This document shows positions 1 to 7,539 of a stretch of 15,530 bases of DNA, piece by piece. The translations under genes and the position numbers were made by a program. The stretch is taken from the NCBI GenBank assembly GCA_019425105.1, contig JAHYYD010000026.1, forward strand, positions 1 through 15,530, read 5' to 3'. The notes below the pieces were generated by a model, which saw only the letters and a program-made list of their open reading frames with translations, searched no databases and was not told where the DNA came from. Positions within the stretch are counted from its first letter, which is position 1. Each line of letters begins with the position of its first letter. The stretch is from Actinomycetota bacterium (GTDB taxonomy: Bacteria > Actinomycetota > Actinomycetes > Actinomycetales > Actinomycetaceae).

Positions 1-797
1 CCGAGATGGGAACGTCCCTGCGACTGACCTCCGGCCCGGCGATCCAGCATGCGGGCGACTTGGCGGCGATCCTGTCCGGCCTCCAAGAGGGCGACATTCT
101 GTTCATCGATGAGATCCACCGCCTCGCGCGCACAGCCGAGGAAATGCTCTACCTCGCGATGGAAGATTTCCGCGTCGATGTCGTCGTTGGTAAGGGCCCC
201 GGCGCGACGTCGATTCCGCTGACGCTCCCGCCCTTCACGGTCGTCGGTGCGACAACGAGATCTGGTCTGCTGCCAGCCCCGCTGCGTGACCGCTTTGGCT
301 TTACGGCCCACCTTGAGTTCTACGAGACCGACGAGCTTCAGTCCGTCGTGACCCGTTCCGCCTCGTTGCTCGGATCGCCCATCGACGCGCAGGCTGCGCA
401 CGAGATCGCGTCGCGTTCGCGCGGTACGCCCCGTATCGCGAACCGTCTCCTGCGTCGCGTCGTTGACTACGCCCAGGTGCACGGTGACGGGCAGCTGACT
501 CTTGAGGCCGCGCGTGGCGCTCTTGAGCTTTTCGAGGTCGACCCTTCGGGCCTTGATCGCCTCGACCGAGCCGTCCTCGACGCGATCTGCCGTCGTTTTG
601 CGGGAGGCCCAGTTGGCCTCACGACCCTGTCCGTGACGATCGGCGAGGAAGCAGAAACGGTCGAAACGGTCGCAGAACCCTACCTCGTGCGCGAAGGATT
701 CCTCGTCCGTACCAACCGAGGACGGATGGCAACCCCCAAGGCGTGGGCGCACCTCGGGCTCAACCCGCCCGCGCCGGACGGGGCGCTCTTCGACTAG
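1..797 (+). CDS. ruvB: Holliday junction branch migration ATPase RuvB (3' part, start outside window)
   Basis: This is the motor of the RuvABC complex, an AAA+ hexamer that drives branch migration of Holliday junctions during recombinational repair. The reading frame is open from the window edge (first full codon at position 3), so the N-terminus and Walker A are missing; an internal ATG at 6 is not the real start. About 264 codons are visible. They show the Walker B segment LFIDEIHRL, sensor 1 in [11 protein letters not shown], the LRDRFGF stretch that carries the arginine finger, the lid domain with [12 protein letters not shown], and the C-terminal winged-helix DNA-binding domain ([16 protein letters not shown], then [17 protein letters not shown]). 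This matches the full C-terminal two thirds of RuvB with no frame breaks. In Actinobacteria ruvB usually follows ruvC and ruvA and precedes yajC, as here. The stop is TAG at 795-797. Confidence 0.97.
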   Translation, partial: EMGTSLRLTSGPAIQHAGDLAAILSGLQEGDILFIDEIHRLARTAEEMLYLAMEDFRVDVVVGKGPGATSIPLTLPPFTVVGATTRSGLLPAPLRDRFGFTAHLEFYETDELQSVVTRSASLLGSPIDAQAAHEIASRSRGTPRIANRLLRRVVDYAQVHGDGQLTLEAARGALELFEVDPSGLDRLDRAVLDAICRRFAGGPVGLTTLSVTIGEEAETVETVAEPYLVREGFLVRTNRGRMATPKAWAHLGLNPPAPDGALFD

Positions 798-802
798 GGG
801 AG

Positions 803-817
803 TGGGCCTCGTGCCCA
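803..817 (+). terminator. Weak hairpin after ruvB, possible terminator
   Basis: TGGGC (803-807) and GCCCA (813-817) form a 5-bp stem around a CTCGT loop, 5 nt after the ruvB stop. There is no T-rich tail and the stem is short, so this is only a candidate for the end of the ruvB transcript. A second small palindrome, GTGGCTGGCCAC, follows at 820-831. The rest of 798-919 shows nothing I can name. Confidence 0.2.
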
Positions 818-919
818 TCGTGGCTGGCCACAGCCGCACATGGCGGTGTCAAAGAGGCTCGGGTGATACACGCGCCGCGCCACTCCTTGATCACTTAGGC
901 TAAAACCCTCCTCGGGCAT

Positions 920-931
920 TAGACTGGCAAG
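920..931 (+). promoter_or_regulatory. Putative -10 element TAGACT of the yajC-secDF-apt unit
   Basis: TAGACT at 920-925 fits the actinobacterial -10 pattern TANNNT. It is followed by six bases and then a GTG at 932, so the expected transcription start falls on or next to that GTG. No good -35 hexamer is seen 16-19 bases upstream, which is common in this phylum. Its position ahead of a tightly spaced four-gene unit supports the call, but the assignment rests on one short motif. Confidence 0.35.
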
Positions 932-976
932 GTGCGCTTCAAGCGCCTGACCGTCATCGAAAGTGAATCAGCCTTT

Positions 977-1390
977 ATGAACAACTACACCCTCGTGATC
1001 CTGATCGTCGTCATGGTCGCTTTTATGTGGTGGACCTCGTCCTCGCGCAAGAAGCAGATGGCGAAGATGGAGCAGGAAAAGCGCGACCAGCTTGCCGCCG
1101 TGAAGCCCGGAGAATGGGTTCGTACCCGCGTCGGCTTCTGGGGTCGTTTTGTTGACCTCGACGGCGACATCATCGTCCTGGAGACCACCGACGGGCACGA
1201 GATGTACTGGGAGCGTGAAATGATCGCCGAAATTGGCGGTCAGCCGCCCCTCGCCGACACAGAGCAGAAGGACACGCTCGAGACCGCTGGCGCGGACGAG
1301 ACGACGGACGAGGACGAGACGGTCCTTGGCCTCGACGAGCCGACCAACGATGATTTCTTCAACAACGAGCCCGACGAGCAGCAGAAGTAA
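977..1390 (+). CDS. yajC: Preprotein translocase subunit YajC
   Basis: YajC is a small single-span membrane protein that associates with SecDF and the SecYEG channel. From ATG 977 the protein is 137 residues: a hydrophobic N-terminal span (about residues 4-19, YTLVILIVVMVAFMWW), a basic stretch (SSRKKQMAKMEQEKR), the YajC core with VKPGEWVRTRVGFWGRFVDL and DIIVLETTDGHEMYWER, and a long acidic tail rich in D and E. Family members usually start just before the membrane span, which favours ATG 977. The same frame is open back to GTG 932, which would add 15 residues (residues 1-15 MRFKRLTVIESESAF) and sits at the predicted transcription start, so the start is not settled. No strong ribosome binding site precedes ATG 977. 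The gene is followed by secD after 26 nt, and the three Sec genes are probably cotranscribed. Confidence 0.9.
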   Translation: MNNYTLVILIVVMVAFMWWTSSSRKKQMAKMEQEKRDQLAAVKPGEWVRTRVGFWGRFVDLDGDIIVLETTDGHEMYWEREMIAEIGGQPPLADTEQKDTLETAGADETTDEDETVLGLDEPTNDDFFNNEPDEQQK

Positions 1391-1416
1391 GTCAAGGCTG
1401 AACGGAAAGTAGAACC

Positions 1417-3369
1417 GTGGCATCACATAAGCGACGCCCCGTGCGCGCGCTCGTGACCCTCACCGTCTCCATCGTGGCGGCGTGTGCGGCACTTGCGATC
1501 GGGCACTTGAGCGAGGGCGTGTCTCCGTATCCTGATCTCGCCCTCGATCTGAAGGGCGGTACTCAGCTCATCCTGACCCCGACCGTGACGGGTGACGGAC
1601 AGCGCGAGATTACCGAAGAGGACATCACCCAGGCGATCTCGATTATTCGTAACCGTATCGACGCCTCGGGTGTGTCCGAGTCCGAGATTACCTCGATGGG
1701 TAACTCGAACATCATGGTGTCGATCCCCGGCACGCCCTCTCAGGAGCAGCTGGACCTGATTCGTTCGTCCTCGCAGATGAACTTCCGTCCTGTCCTGCGC
1801 ATCGGCGCAGCCCAGGGCGTCATCCAGAACCAGCAGCCGTCGCAGACGGGTACGCCGCAGTCTGGCGAACAGTCGGGTGCCCAGTCCGGCGAACAGTCGG
1901 GTGCCCAGTCTGGCGCCCCGGCGACCGAAGCGGCCCAGTCTGGCGTGCAGTCCACCGCTCTTGATGCGTCGACCGCGATGGGCATTGCTGACACCAACCA
2001 GGACGGTGTCCTGTCTTTTACTGCTGCGGCGACCCCCGAGAACGCGTCCGATCTGGCGTGGATCACCGAACAGGTCATGTACGACTTCCTGACGCTTGAC
2101 TGCTCGGCTGCGGCCGACGTGAAGCACGTCGAGGGTGCCTCGGACAAGCCCTACGCTGCCTGTGACGAGTCCGGTCAGATCAAGTACATCCTCGGCCCCG
2201 TGGCGGTGCCGGGTTCGGACCTGAAGACTGCGACGGCCGGTCTCGCGCGCAACAGCAACGGACAGACCACCGGCCAGTGGGCGGTCTCCTTGCAGTTCAA
2301 CGACGCGGGCACGGAGAAGTTCAAGGACACCTCCACCATCCTCTACGGATTCCACGAGTCTGACCCCTCGGGTTCCTCGTTCTACCAGGGCCGTCCCGAC
2401 CGTAACTCCTTCGCGGTCGTCCTCGACGGTACAGTCATCACGGCCCCCTCGATGAACGCGATCATCCCCAACGGACAGGCTGAGATCACCGGTAACTTCA
2501 CCGCTCAGTCGGCGTCCACCCTCGCGAATCAGCTGAGCTTCGGTTCGCTGCCGCTGAACTTCGAGGTCGAGTCCGAACAGCAGATCTCGGCGACAATCGG
2601 TACCGATCATCTGACGGTTGGCCTGTGGGCAGCCCTCATCGGCTTCCTGCTCGTCATCCTCTACCTGATTTGGCAGTACCGCGGCCTGGCAATCATCTCG
2701 GCGGGCTCCCTGGTGGTGGCCTCGATTATCACCTACCTGGTGATTACGCTGCTGTCGTGGGCGATGGGCTATCGCCTGTCGCTGGCGGGTGTCGCGGGTT
2801 TGATTATGGCAATCGGCGTGACGACTGACTCCTTCATTGTGTACTTCGAACGTGTTCGCGATGAAGTGCGTGATGGCCGACCGCTGCAGGCTGCTGTCGA
2901 AGAGGGTTGGGATCGCGCCAAGCGCACCATCCTCGTCTCCGACGCTGTCAACCTGGTCGCTGCCGTGGTCCTCTACCTGCTTGCTGTGGGTGGCGTTCAG
3001 GGCTTCGCTTTCACGCTCGGTGTCACGACGATCATCGATATCGCTGTGATCTTCCTGTTCACCCACCCGATGATGGAGCTGCTGATCCGTACTCGCTTCT
3101 TCGGCGAAGGTCACAAGTTCTCTGGCCTCGACCCCGAACACCTGGGTGCGAAGAGCTCCCTCGTGTACGCGGGCCGTGGGCGCGTCGTCGCTCGTGGCGA
3201 TTCCGCCTCCAAGAACAAGGAAGACGAGGCCGGGGACGGGCTGTCGATCGCCGAGCGCCGCCGTGCGGCGCGCCTTGCTGCCGCGAAGGCGCAGGAAGAG
3301 GCAGAGGCGGCCTCGTCGAGTGAATCGACAGATGACGCGACGGTCGCGACCGAGGAAGAGGAGAACTGA
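1417..3369 (+). CDS. secD: Protein translocase subunit SecD
   Basis: SecD works with SecF in the membrane and uses the proton motive force to help pull exported proteins out of SecYEG. The 650-residue protein starts at GTG 1417, with GGAAAG at 1404-1409 as ribosome binding site. Visible parts are TM1 (about 11-30), the DLALDLKGGTQLIL motif (40-53) that marks the start of the extracytoplasmic P1 region, a Gln/Ser/Gly-rich insert (about 138-180), the second half of P1 with FAVVLDGTVITAPSM, and five more membrane spans between about 401 and 560. TM4 holds the conserved segment GVTTDSFIVYFERVRDE. A charged tail of about 80 residues, Arg/Ala/Glu-rich, extends into the cytoplasm. The insert and tail make it longer than the simplest SecD proteins. 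The tail is followed by secF after a single base, so the two are surely cotranscribed. Confidence 0.97.
   Translation: MASHKRRPVRALVTLTVSIVAACAALAIGHLSEGVSPYPDLALDLKGGTQLILTPTVTGDGQREITEEDITQAISIIRNRIDASGVSESEITSMGNSNIMVSIPGTPSQEQLDLIRSSSQMNFRPVLRIGAAQGVIQNQQPSQTGTPQSGEQSGAQSGEQSGAQSGAPATEAAQSGVQSTALDASTAMGIADTNQDGVLSFTAAATPENASDLAWITEQVMYDFLTLDCSAAADVKHVEGASDKPYAACDESGQIKYILGPVAVPGSDLKTATAGLARNSNGQTTGQWAVSLQFNDAGTEKFKDTSTILYGFHESDPSGSSFYQGRPDRNSFAVVLDGTVITAPSMNAIIPNGQAEITGNFTAQSASTLANQLSFGSLPLNFEVESEQQISATIGTDHLTVGLWAALIGFLLVILYLIWQYRGLAIISAGSLVVASIITYLVITLLSWAMGYRLSLAGVAGLIMAIGVTTDSFIVYFERVRDEVRDGRPLQAAVEEGWDRAKRTILVSDAVNLVAAVVLYLLAVGGVQGFAFTLGVTTIIDIAVIFLFTHPMMELLIRTRFFGEGHKFSGLDPEHLGAKSSLVYAGRGRVVARGDSASKNKEDEAGDGLSIAERRRAARLAAAKAQEEAEAASSSESTDDATVATEEEEN
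1858..1917 (+). repeat. In-frame 24-bp tandem repeat inside secD
   Basis: Two 24-bp units (1858-1881 and 1882-1905) differ by one T/C change and encode QSGEQSGA twice; a partial third unit (1906-1917) encodes QSGA. A related QSGVQS follows at residues 174-179. The repeat lies in the low-complexity part of the extracytoplasmic P1 region and keeps the frame, so copy number can change without breaking the gene. Confidence 0.9.
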
Positions 3370-3370
3370 C

Positions 3371-4459
3371 ATGATGAGTTTTGCTCAGTGGGGCAACGCC
3401 CTGTACTCGGGCGACAAGTCCTACGCTGTCATTCCCAAGCGCAAGATTTTCGTTGGTCTGGCCGCGGGCGTAATTGTCGTTGGTTTCGCGCTCGTCGCGA
3501 TCCTTGGCCTGAACCGTTCGATCGAGTTCACCGGTGGCTCCCAGTTCGACGTCGCTCACGTGAGCGACCAGAGCGAGTCCTTCGCACTGCGTGCGGTCAG
3601 CTCGAGTGGCCTCGTCGAGGGCAGCCCGAAGGTGACGCGCGTGGGTTCTGACTCCGTGCGCATTCAGACCACGTCCCTCGACTCCGCGCAGACCGCGCAG
3701 ATGCGCGAGGTCCTGGCCGGTGCCTACGGCGTCGATGCCTCCGAGGTTCAGTCCTCCTCGATCGGTCCCTCCTGGGGCTCGTCGGTCACCACCAAGGCCG
3801 CGCAGTCGCTCGCGATCTTCATGGCCCTCGTTGCCCTGCTGATGACCGTCTACTTCCGCTCGTGGCGCATGGCTGCCTCCGCGCTCCTGGCGCTGCTGCA
3901 CGATATCGCCGTCACCGTGGGTGTCTTCGCGATCCTCCAGGTAGAGGTTTCGCCCGCGACCGTCATCGGCTTCCTGACGATTCTGGGCTACTCGCTCTAT
4001 GACACCGTCGTCGTCTTCGACAAGGTGCGCGAGCTGACCTCGGATGTCTACGACCAGAAGCACTACACCTTCGGCGAGTACGTGAACCTTGCAGTCAACC
4101 AGACGATGGTTCGCTCGATCAACACCTCAGTTGTGGCGCTTCTCCCTGTCGGTGCGATCCTCATTATCGGTTCCGTGGCCCTGGGCCCGGGTACGCTGGT
4201 AGACATCTCGCTGGCCCTGTTCGTCGGCATGATCGCCGGTACCTACTCGTCGATCTTCATCGCGTCGCCGCTCCTCGTGACCTTCCAGGAGCTCTCGAAC
4301 AAGACCCGCGAGCACAACGCGGCGGTCGAGCGTGAGCGCGATCATCGCACCGCCACCGGTGAGACTTCCACACCGAAGTCCGTCAAGGTGGCTCCGATCA
4401 AGCCCGGACAGCGTCTGGGTAATGAGAACCAGCCCCGCAGGAAGAAGAATCATCGATGA
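3371..4459 (+). CDS. secF: Protein translocase subunit SecF
   Basis: SecF is the partner of SecD in the proton-driven secretion accessory complex. From ATG 3371 it has 362 residues. GGAG at 3360-3363, inside the end of secD, serves as ribosome binding site at 7-nt spacing; a second ATG at 3374 is possible. TM1 spans about 27-47 and is followed by the family motif SIEFTGGSQFDV (FTGG at 53-56). A short periplasmic domain leads to five further spans. GYSLYDTVVVFDKVRE begins at residue 206 and matches the conserved SecF TM4 motif, with Asp211 in the position of the functional Asp. NQTMVRSINTS and GTYSSIFIASPLLV are also typical. The C-terminal tail is basic and ends in RRKKNHR. The stop overlaps the apt start (ATGA, 4456-4459). 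In Mycobacterium tuberculosis I recall a lipoprotein gene between secF and apt; here there is none. Confidence 0.97.
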   Translation: MMSFAQWGNALYSGDKSYAVIPKRKIFVGLAAGVIVVGFALVAILGLNRSIEFTGGSQFDVAHVSDQSESFALRAVSSSGLVEGSPKVTRVGSDSVRIQTTSLDSAQTAQMREVLAGAYGVDASEVQSSSIGPSWGSSVTTKAAQSLAIFMALVALLMTVYFRSWRMAASALLALLHDIAVTVGVFAILQVEVSPATVIGFLTILGYSLYDTVVVFDKVRELTSDVYDQKHYTFGEYVNLAVNQTMVRSINTSVVALLPVGAILIIGSVALGPGTLVDISLALFVGMIAGTYSSIFIASPLLVTFQELSNKTREHNAAVERERDHRTATGETSTPKSVKVAPIKPGQRLGNENQPRRKKNHR

Positions 4460-4995
4460 TCGGCGAGCTTGGCGACCGCGTCGCCGCCCTGGTGCAACAT
4501 AACCTTCTGGAGATTCCGGATTTCCCGGAGCCCGGCGTCCTGTTCCGTGATATCACCGAGCTGTTCGCCAACGGCCCGGCGTTCAAAGAACTGGTCGAGC
4601 TGATCGGTGCGCGCTACGCGGGCCGCATCGACGCCGTCGCGGGCCTCGAGTCGCGCGGTTTCATCCTCGGTGCCCCCGTGGCCGCCGAACTCGGGCTCGG
4701 CATGCTCACGATCCGTAAGGCCGGCAAGCTGCCCGGCCACGTGATCGGCGTCGATTATGAGCTCGAGTACGGCACGGCTCGCATGGAGATGCATCCCGAG
4801 TCCGTTCATGAAGGGCAGCGTGTCCTCATCATTGACGACGTGCTCGCCACCGGTGGCACCGCGAATGCCGCGGTGCGGCTGCTGCGTCAGTGCGGTGCGT
4901 CCGTCGAGGCCGTGGCCGTTCTGCTCGAGCTTGACGCGCTGGGCGGGCGCTCGGTGCTCTCGGATGTGACGGTGGAGACCGCACTCCATCTGTGA
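4456..4995 (+). CDS. apt: Adenine phosphoribosyltransferase
   Basis: This cytoplasmic enzyme joins adenine and PRPP to give AMP and pyrophosphate (purine salvage). The 179-residue protein has the usual family length. It shows the N-terminal FPEPGVLFRDIT segment, AGLESRGFILGAPVA near the active site, the flexible-loop region RKAGKLPGHVIGVDYELEYGT, and the PRPP-binding motif VLIIDDVLATGGTAN with Asp127-Asp128. The start ATG overlaps the secF stop by four bases, so translation is probably coupled. Its place between secF and the (p)ppGpp synthetase gene is conserved in Actinobacteria, though the biochemical link is loose: both enzymes touch purine nucleotide pools. Confidence 0.96.
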   Translation: MIGELGDRVAALVQHNLLEIPDFPEPGVLFRDITELFANGPAFKELVELIGARYAGRIDAVAGLESRGFILGAPVAAELGLGMLTIRKAGKLPGHVIGVDYELEYGTARMEMHPESVHEGQRVLIIDDVLATGGTANAAVRLLRQCGASVEAVAVLLELDALGGRSVLSDVTVETALHL

Positions 4996-5013
4996 GTATC
5001 GCTTTGTGACAGT

Positions 5014-5051
5014 GAGCGGGTCCGGGGATCGTCTGATCCCCGGACCCGCTC
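5014..5051 (+). terminator. Strong 17-bp hairpin between apt and relA
   Basis: GAGCGGGTCCGGGGATC (5014-5030) pairs perfectly with GATCCCCGGACCCGCTC (5035-5051) around a four-base GTCT loop. It starts 19 nt after the apt stop. The sequence after it (CGTTCGTCGC) has no real T-run, so it is a hairpin-only terminator of the kind often predicted in high-GC bacteria. It probably ends the yajC-secD-secF-apt transcript and insulates relA. Confidence 0.75.
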
Positions 5052-5060
5052 GTTCGTCGC

Positions 5061-5072
5061 TATCATGGGGCC
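5061..5072 (+). promoter_or_regulatory. Putative -10 element TATCAT giving a leaderless relA transcript
   Basis: TATCAT at 5061-5066 differs from TATAAT by one base. Six bases follow before ATG 5073, which is the usual distance from -10 to transcription start, so the mRNA would begin at the start codon itself. No Shine-Dalgarno sequence is present upstream of the ATG, as expected for a leaderless message. The -35 position falls in the right arm of the hairpin and does not resemble TTGACA. Confidence 0.5.
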
Positions 5073-7373
5073 ATGAGCAGCGACGACATGACAACAGGCT
5101 CCGCGCTTCCGGCGGCTGGTTCCCGGGTGCGCTCCGGCCTCGTGTGGTTTGGCTCGCGTGGGCGCGCCACAATCCCTGAAATTGAGCCGCTCGTGCGCGC
5201 GCTGCGTGCTAACCATCCGAAAGCGGATATTAGCGTCGTTGAGCGTGCCTACCGTACCGCTGAAGAGCACCATCGCGGGCAAACGCGCAAGTCCGGCGAA
5301 CCTTATATCACCCACCCGGTTGCCGTTGCGACCATCCTCGCTGAGATGGGTATGACGACGCCGACGCTCGTTGCCGCACTGTTGCATGACACGGTCGAGG
5401 ACACGGATTACACCCTCGAGCAGTTGGCTGCCGAGTACGGCGAGGCCATCGCCAACCTCGTCGACGGCGTCACCAAGCTCGACAAGGTGCATTACGGGGC
5501 GGCTGCACAGTCCGAGACGCTGCGCAAGATGCTCGTCGCCATGAGCCGGGACATCCGCGTCCTCCTCATTAAGCTGGCTGACCGTCTCCACAATGCTCGG
5601 ACGTGGCGCTTCGTCCCAGCGAAGTCGGCGGCGAAGAAAGCGCAGGAGACCCTCGAAATCTATGCGCCGCTGGCCCACCGCCTCGGCATGAATATGGTGA
5701 AGTGGGAGCTTGAGGAACTGTCCTTCAAGACGCTGTACCCGGAGATCTACGAGGAGATCGACCATCTCGTTGCTGAGCGCGCTCCGCAGCGTGAGGAATA
5801 CCTGCGTGACATCATCGATCAGATCGAGGAGGATCTGCGTCGCTCGGGCACGAAGGGCACGGTCAGCGGTCGCCCGAAGAGCCACTATTCGATCTACCAG
5901 AAGATGATCGTGCGCGGGAAGGCATTCGACGAGGTCTTCGACCTGGTCGCGGTCCGCGTCCTTGTGGAGTCGATCAAAGACTGCTACGGAGTCCTGGGGT
6001 CGTTGCACGGGCGGTGGAATCCCATCCCGGGTCGTTTTAAAGACTACATCGCGATGCCGAAGTTTAACCTCTACCAGTCGCTGCATACGACGGTTATCGG
6101 TCCCGGTGGCAAGCCCGTGGAGATTCAGATCCGCACCTTCGATATGCACGAGCGTGCCGAACATGGCGTGGCGGCGCACTGGAAGTACAAGCAGAACCCC
6201 AATGCCACGGGCGGCGATTCCGATCGGATGAGCTCGGACGAGCAGGCGAACTGGTTGCGTGCCCTGGTCGAGATGGAACGCGAGACGGGTGACCCCGAGG
6301 AGTTCCTGGATTCGCTGCGCTATGAGATCGCCGGCGACGAGGTGTACGTGTTTACCCCGAAGGGACAGGTCATCGTCCTGCCGGCGCGCGCAACTCCCGT
6401 TGATTTCGCCTATGCCGTGCACACGGAGGTTGGGCACCGCACCGTGGGTGCGAAGGTGAACGGTCGTCTCGTTTCGCTTGACACGCGCCTTGAGTCGGGT
6501 GAGACGGTCGAGGTCGTCACGTCGAAGTCCGATAAGTCGGGCCCGTCTCGCGATTGGCTCGCTTTTGTTGCGTCCCCGCGTGCGCGCTCCAAGATTAAGG
6601 CGTGGTTCTCGAAGGAACGCCGCGAGGAAGCCATCGAAGCTGGTAAGGAAGCGTTGGCGCGCACGATGCGCAAGCAGAACCTGCCCCTCCAGCGCCTGAT
6701 GAATCACGACTCGATTCTGTCGGTAGCGACGTCGTTCGGCTATCCGGACGTATCCGGACTGTACGCGGCTGTTGGGGAAGGACATATTTCCGCGCAAAAC
6801 GTCGTGACCCGCCTCGTCGACAACCTGGGTGGGGGAGACGGTACGGAGGAGACGCTTGCCGAGGGAGTAACGCCGGGCTCGCAGAAGCCTCGCTCGGAGC
6901 CTAGCGGCGATGCGGCGATTACGGTCGCCGGACTGAGTCCTAACGACATCTGGGTCAAGCTCGCCAAGTGCTGTACTCCTGTTCCCGGGGATGACATCGT
7001 CGGATTCATTACCCGCGGCCAAGGGGTGTCGGTGCACCGCTCCACGTGCGCGAACGCGGTGCGTTTGGGACAGCTGCAGCCTGAGCGTTTCGTTGATGTT
7101 TCGTGGAACGAGAAGGGGCTTGGGGCTCCTTTCCGGGTGCAGATTGAGGTGCGTGCGCTCGATCGTGGCGGCCTGTTGTCCGATCTGACGCGTGTCCTGT
7201 CCGACTACCGCGTCAACATTCTCGCTGCTGCGCTGAAGACCGACGGGGATCAGGTCGCGTCGGGCAACTTTTCCTTCGAGCTGGCTGATCTTGGCCATCT
7301 CAGTGCGGTTCTGTCCGCCCTGCGTCGGGTTGACGGTGTCTTCGAGGCAGTGCGCATTGGTGCTGACACATAG
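5073..7373 (+). CDS. relA: Bifunctional (p)ppGpp synthetase/hydrolase (Rel)
   Basis: The long RSH enzyme makes and degrades (p)ppGpp in the stringent response. The 766-residue protein has the full domain order. The HD hydrolase (about 65-210) carries ALLHDTVEDT with His105-Asp106. The synthetase (about 245-390) carries GRPKSHYSIYQKM, FKDYIAMPKFNLYQSLHTTV, EIQIRT and AEHGVAAHWKYK. Next come TGS (DEVYVFTPKGQVIVLP onward, about 425-485), a helical part, a Cys-rich zinc-finger-like region (Cys633, Cys634, His655, Cys659) and a C-terminal ACT domain (about 685-766). The synthetase has RFKD (321-324), the RxKD signature of bifunctional Rel, rather than ExDD of synthetase-only RelA; with the intact HD motif this predicts both activities. 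The start at ATG 5073 fits a leaderless mRNA; ATG 5088 is an alternative. The hairpin before it and the one after it suggest a single-gene transcript. Confidence 0.97.
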   Translation: MSSDDMTTGSALPAAGSRVRSGLVWFGSRGRATIPEIEPLVRALRANHPKADISVVERAYRTAEEHHRGQTRKSGEPYITHPVAVATILAEMGMTTPTLVAALLHDTVEDTDYTLEQLAAEYGEAIANLVDGVTKLDKVHYGAAAQSETLRKMLVAMSRDIRVLLIKLADRLHNARTWRFVPAKSAAKKAQETLEIYAPLAHRLGMNMVKWELEELSFKTLYPEIYEEIDHLVAERAPQREEYLRDIIDQIEEDLRRSGTKGTVSGRPKSHYSIYQKMIVRGKAFDEVFDLVAVRVLVESIKDCYGVLGSLHGRWNPIPGRFKDYIAMPKFNLYQSLHTTVIGPGGKPVEIQIRTFDMHERAEHGVAAHWKYKQNPNATGGDSDRMSSDEQANWLRALVEMERETGDPEEFLDSLRYEIAGDEVYVFTPKGQVIVLPARATPVDFAYAVHTEVGHRTVGAKVNGRLVSLDTRLESGETVEVVTSKSDKSGPSRDWLAFVASPRARSKIKAWFSKERREEAIEAGKEALARTMRKQNLPLQRLMNHDSILSVATSFGYPDVSGLYAAVGEGHISAQNVVTRLVDNLGGGDGTEETLAEGVTPGSQKPRSEPSGDAAITVAGLSPNDIWVKLAKCCTPVPGDDIVGFITRGQGVSVHRSTCANAVRLGQLQPERFVDVSWNEKGLGAPFRVQIEVRALDRGGLLSDLTRVLSDYRVNILAAALKTDGDQVASGNFSFELADLGHLSAVLSALRRVDGVFEAVRIGADT

Positions 7374-7402
7374 ACGAGGCGGGGGTGGCCTGCGTTGATG
7401 AG

Positions 7403-7436
7403 CGGAAAATGGGTGTTACATCCGTCCCCTTTTCCG
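7403..7436 (+). terminator. Hairpin after relA, possible terminator
   Basis: CGGAAAA (7403-7409) pairs with TTTTCCG (7430-7436). After one T/C mismatch, GGG (7411-7413) pairs with CCC (7426-7428), leaving a 12-base loop. It lies 29 nt after the relA stop, and the downstream sequence is pyrimidine-rich. The A-rich left arm and T-rich right arm could also act for transcripts from the other strand, but no gene is seen there. Confidence 0.45.
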
Positions 7437-7461
7437 GCGATTCGCTTTCCCCTTGTCGTTA

Positions 7462-7492
7462 GATGTGACACACTAGATGTGTGTGTCACATC
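7462..7492 (+). promoter_or_regulatory. 12-bp inverted repeat upstream of the DUF349 gene, operator-like
   Basis: GATGTGACACAC (7462-7473) and its exact reverse complement GTGTGTCACATC (7481-7492) are separated by TAGATGT. A third half-site-like copy, GTGTTACATC (7413-7422), lies 61 bases upstream of the end of the palindrome, with one difference. The repeat ends 47 nt before the GTG start. It could bind a dimeric repressor or activator, or form a 12-bp stem with a 7-base loop in the mRNA leader. The spacer contains TAGATG, a weak -10 candidate, which would place the operator on the promoter. Confidence 0.6.
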
Positions 7493-7527
7493 GGCACACA
7501 CCCGCGCCGGGCGTAAGCCCTCGTCTC

Positions 7528-7534
7528 AGAAGGA
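7528..7534 (+). promoter_or_regulatory. Ribosome binding site AGAAGGA that fixes the DUF349 gene start
   Basis: AGAAGGA stands five bases before GTG 7540 and is the best Shine-Dalgarno match in this intergenic region. It chooses GTG 7540 over the ATG at 7477, which lies inside the inverted repeat. Confidence 0.8.
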
Positions 7535-7539
7535 ATATC

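Noticed and set aside
1858..1917. CRISPR-like array
   Set aside because: The units are directly adjacent without spacers and stay in the secD reading frame.
1423..3372. 649-codon open frame on the minus strand across secD
   Set aside because: It is an Arg/Asp-rich shadow of secD without family motifs or membrane spans.
4887..7298. 803-codon open frame on the minus strand across relA
   Set aside because: It mirrors relA codons in a GC-rich gene, has no recognisable domain, and the + strand protein is complete with all Rel motifs. Long antisense frames are expected at this base composition.
7464..7490. CRP/FNR-type site, because TGTGA and TCACA are present
   Set aside because: The two halves are 17 bases apart rather than 6, so they do not form a standard CRP site.
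7477..7539. Upstream ATG start for the DUF349 gene
   Set aside because: It lies inside the inverted repeat, has no ribosome binding site, and adds residues unlike the rest; GTG 7540 has a clear AGAAGGA.
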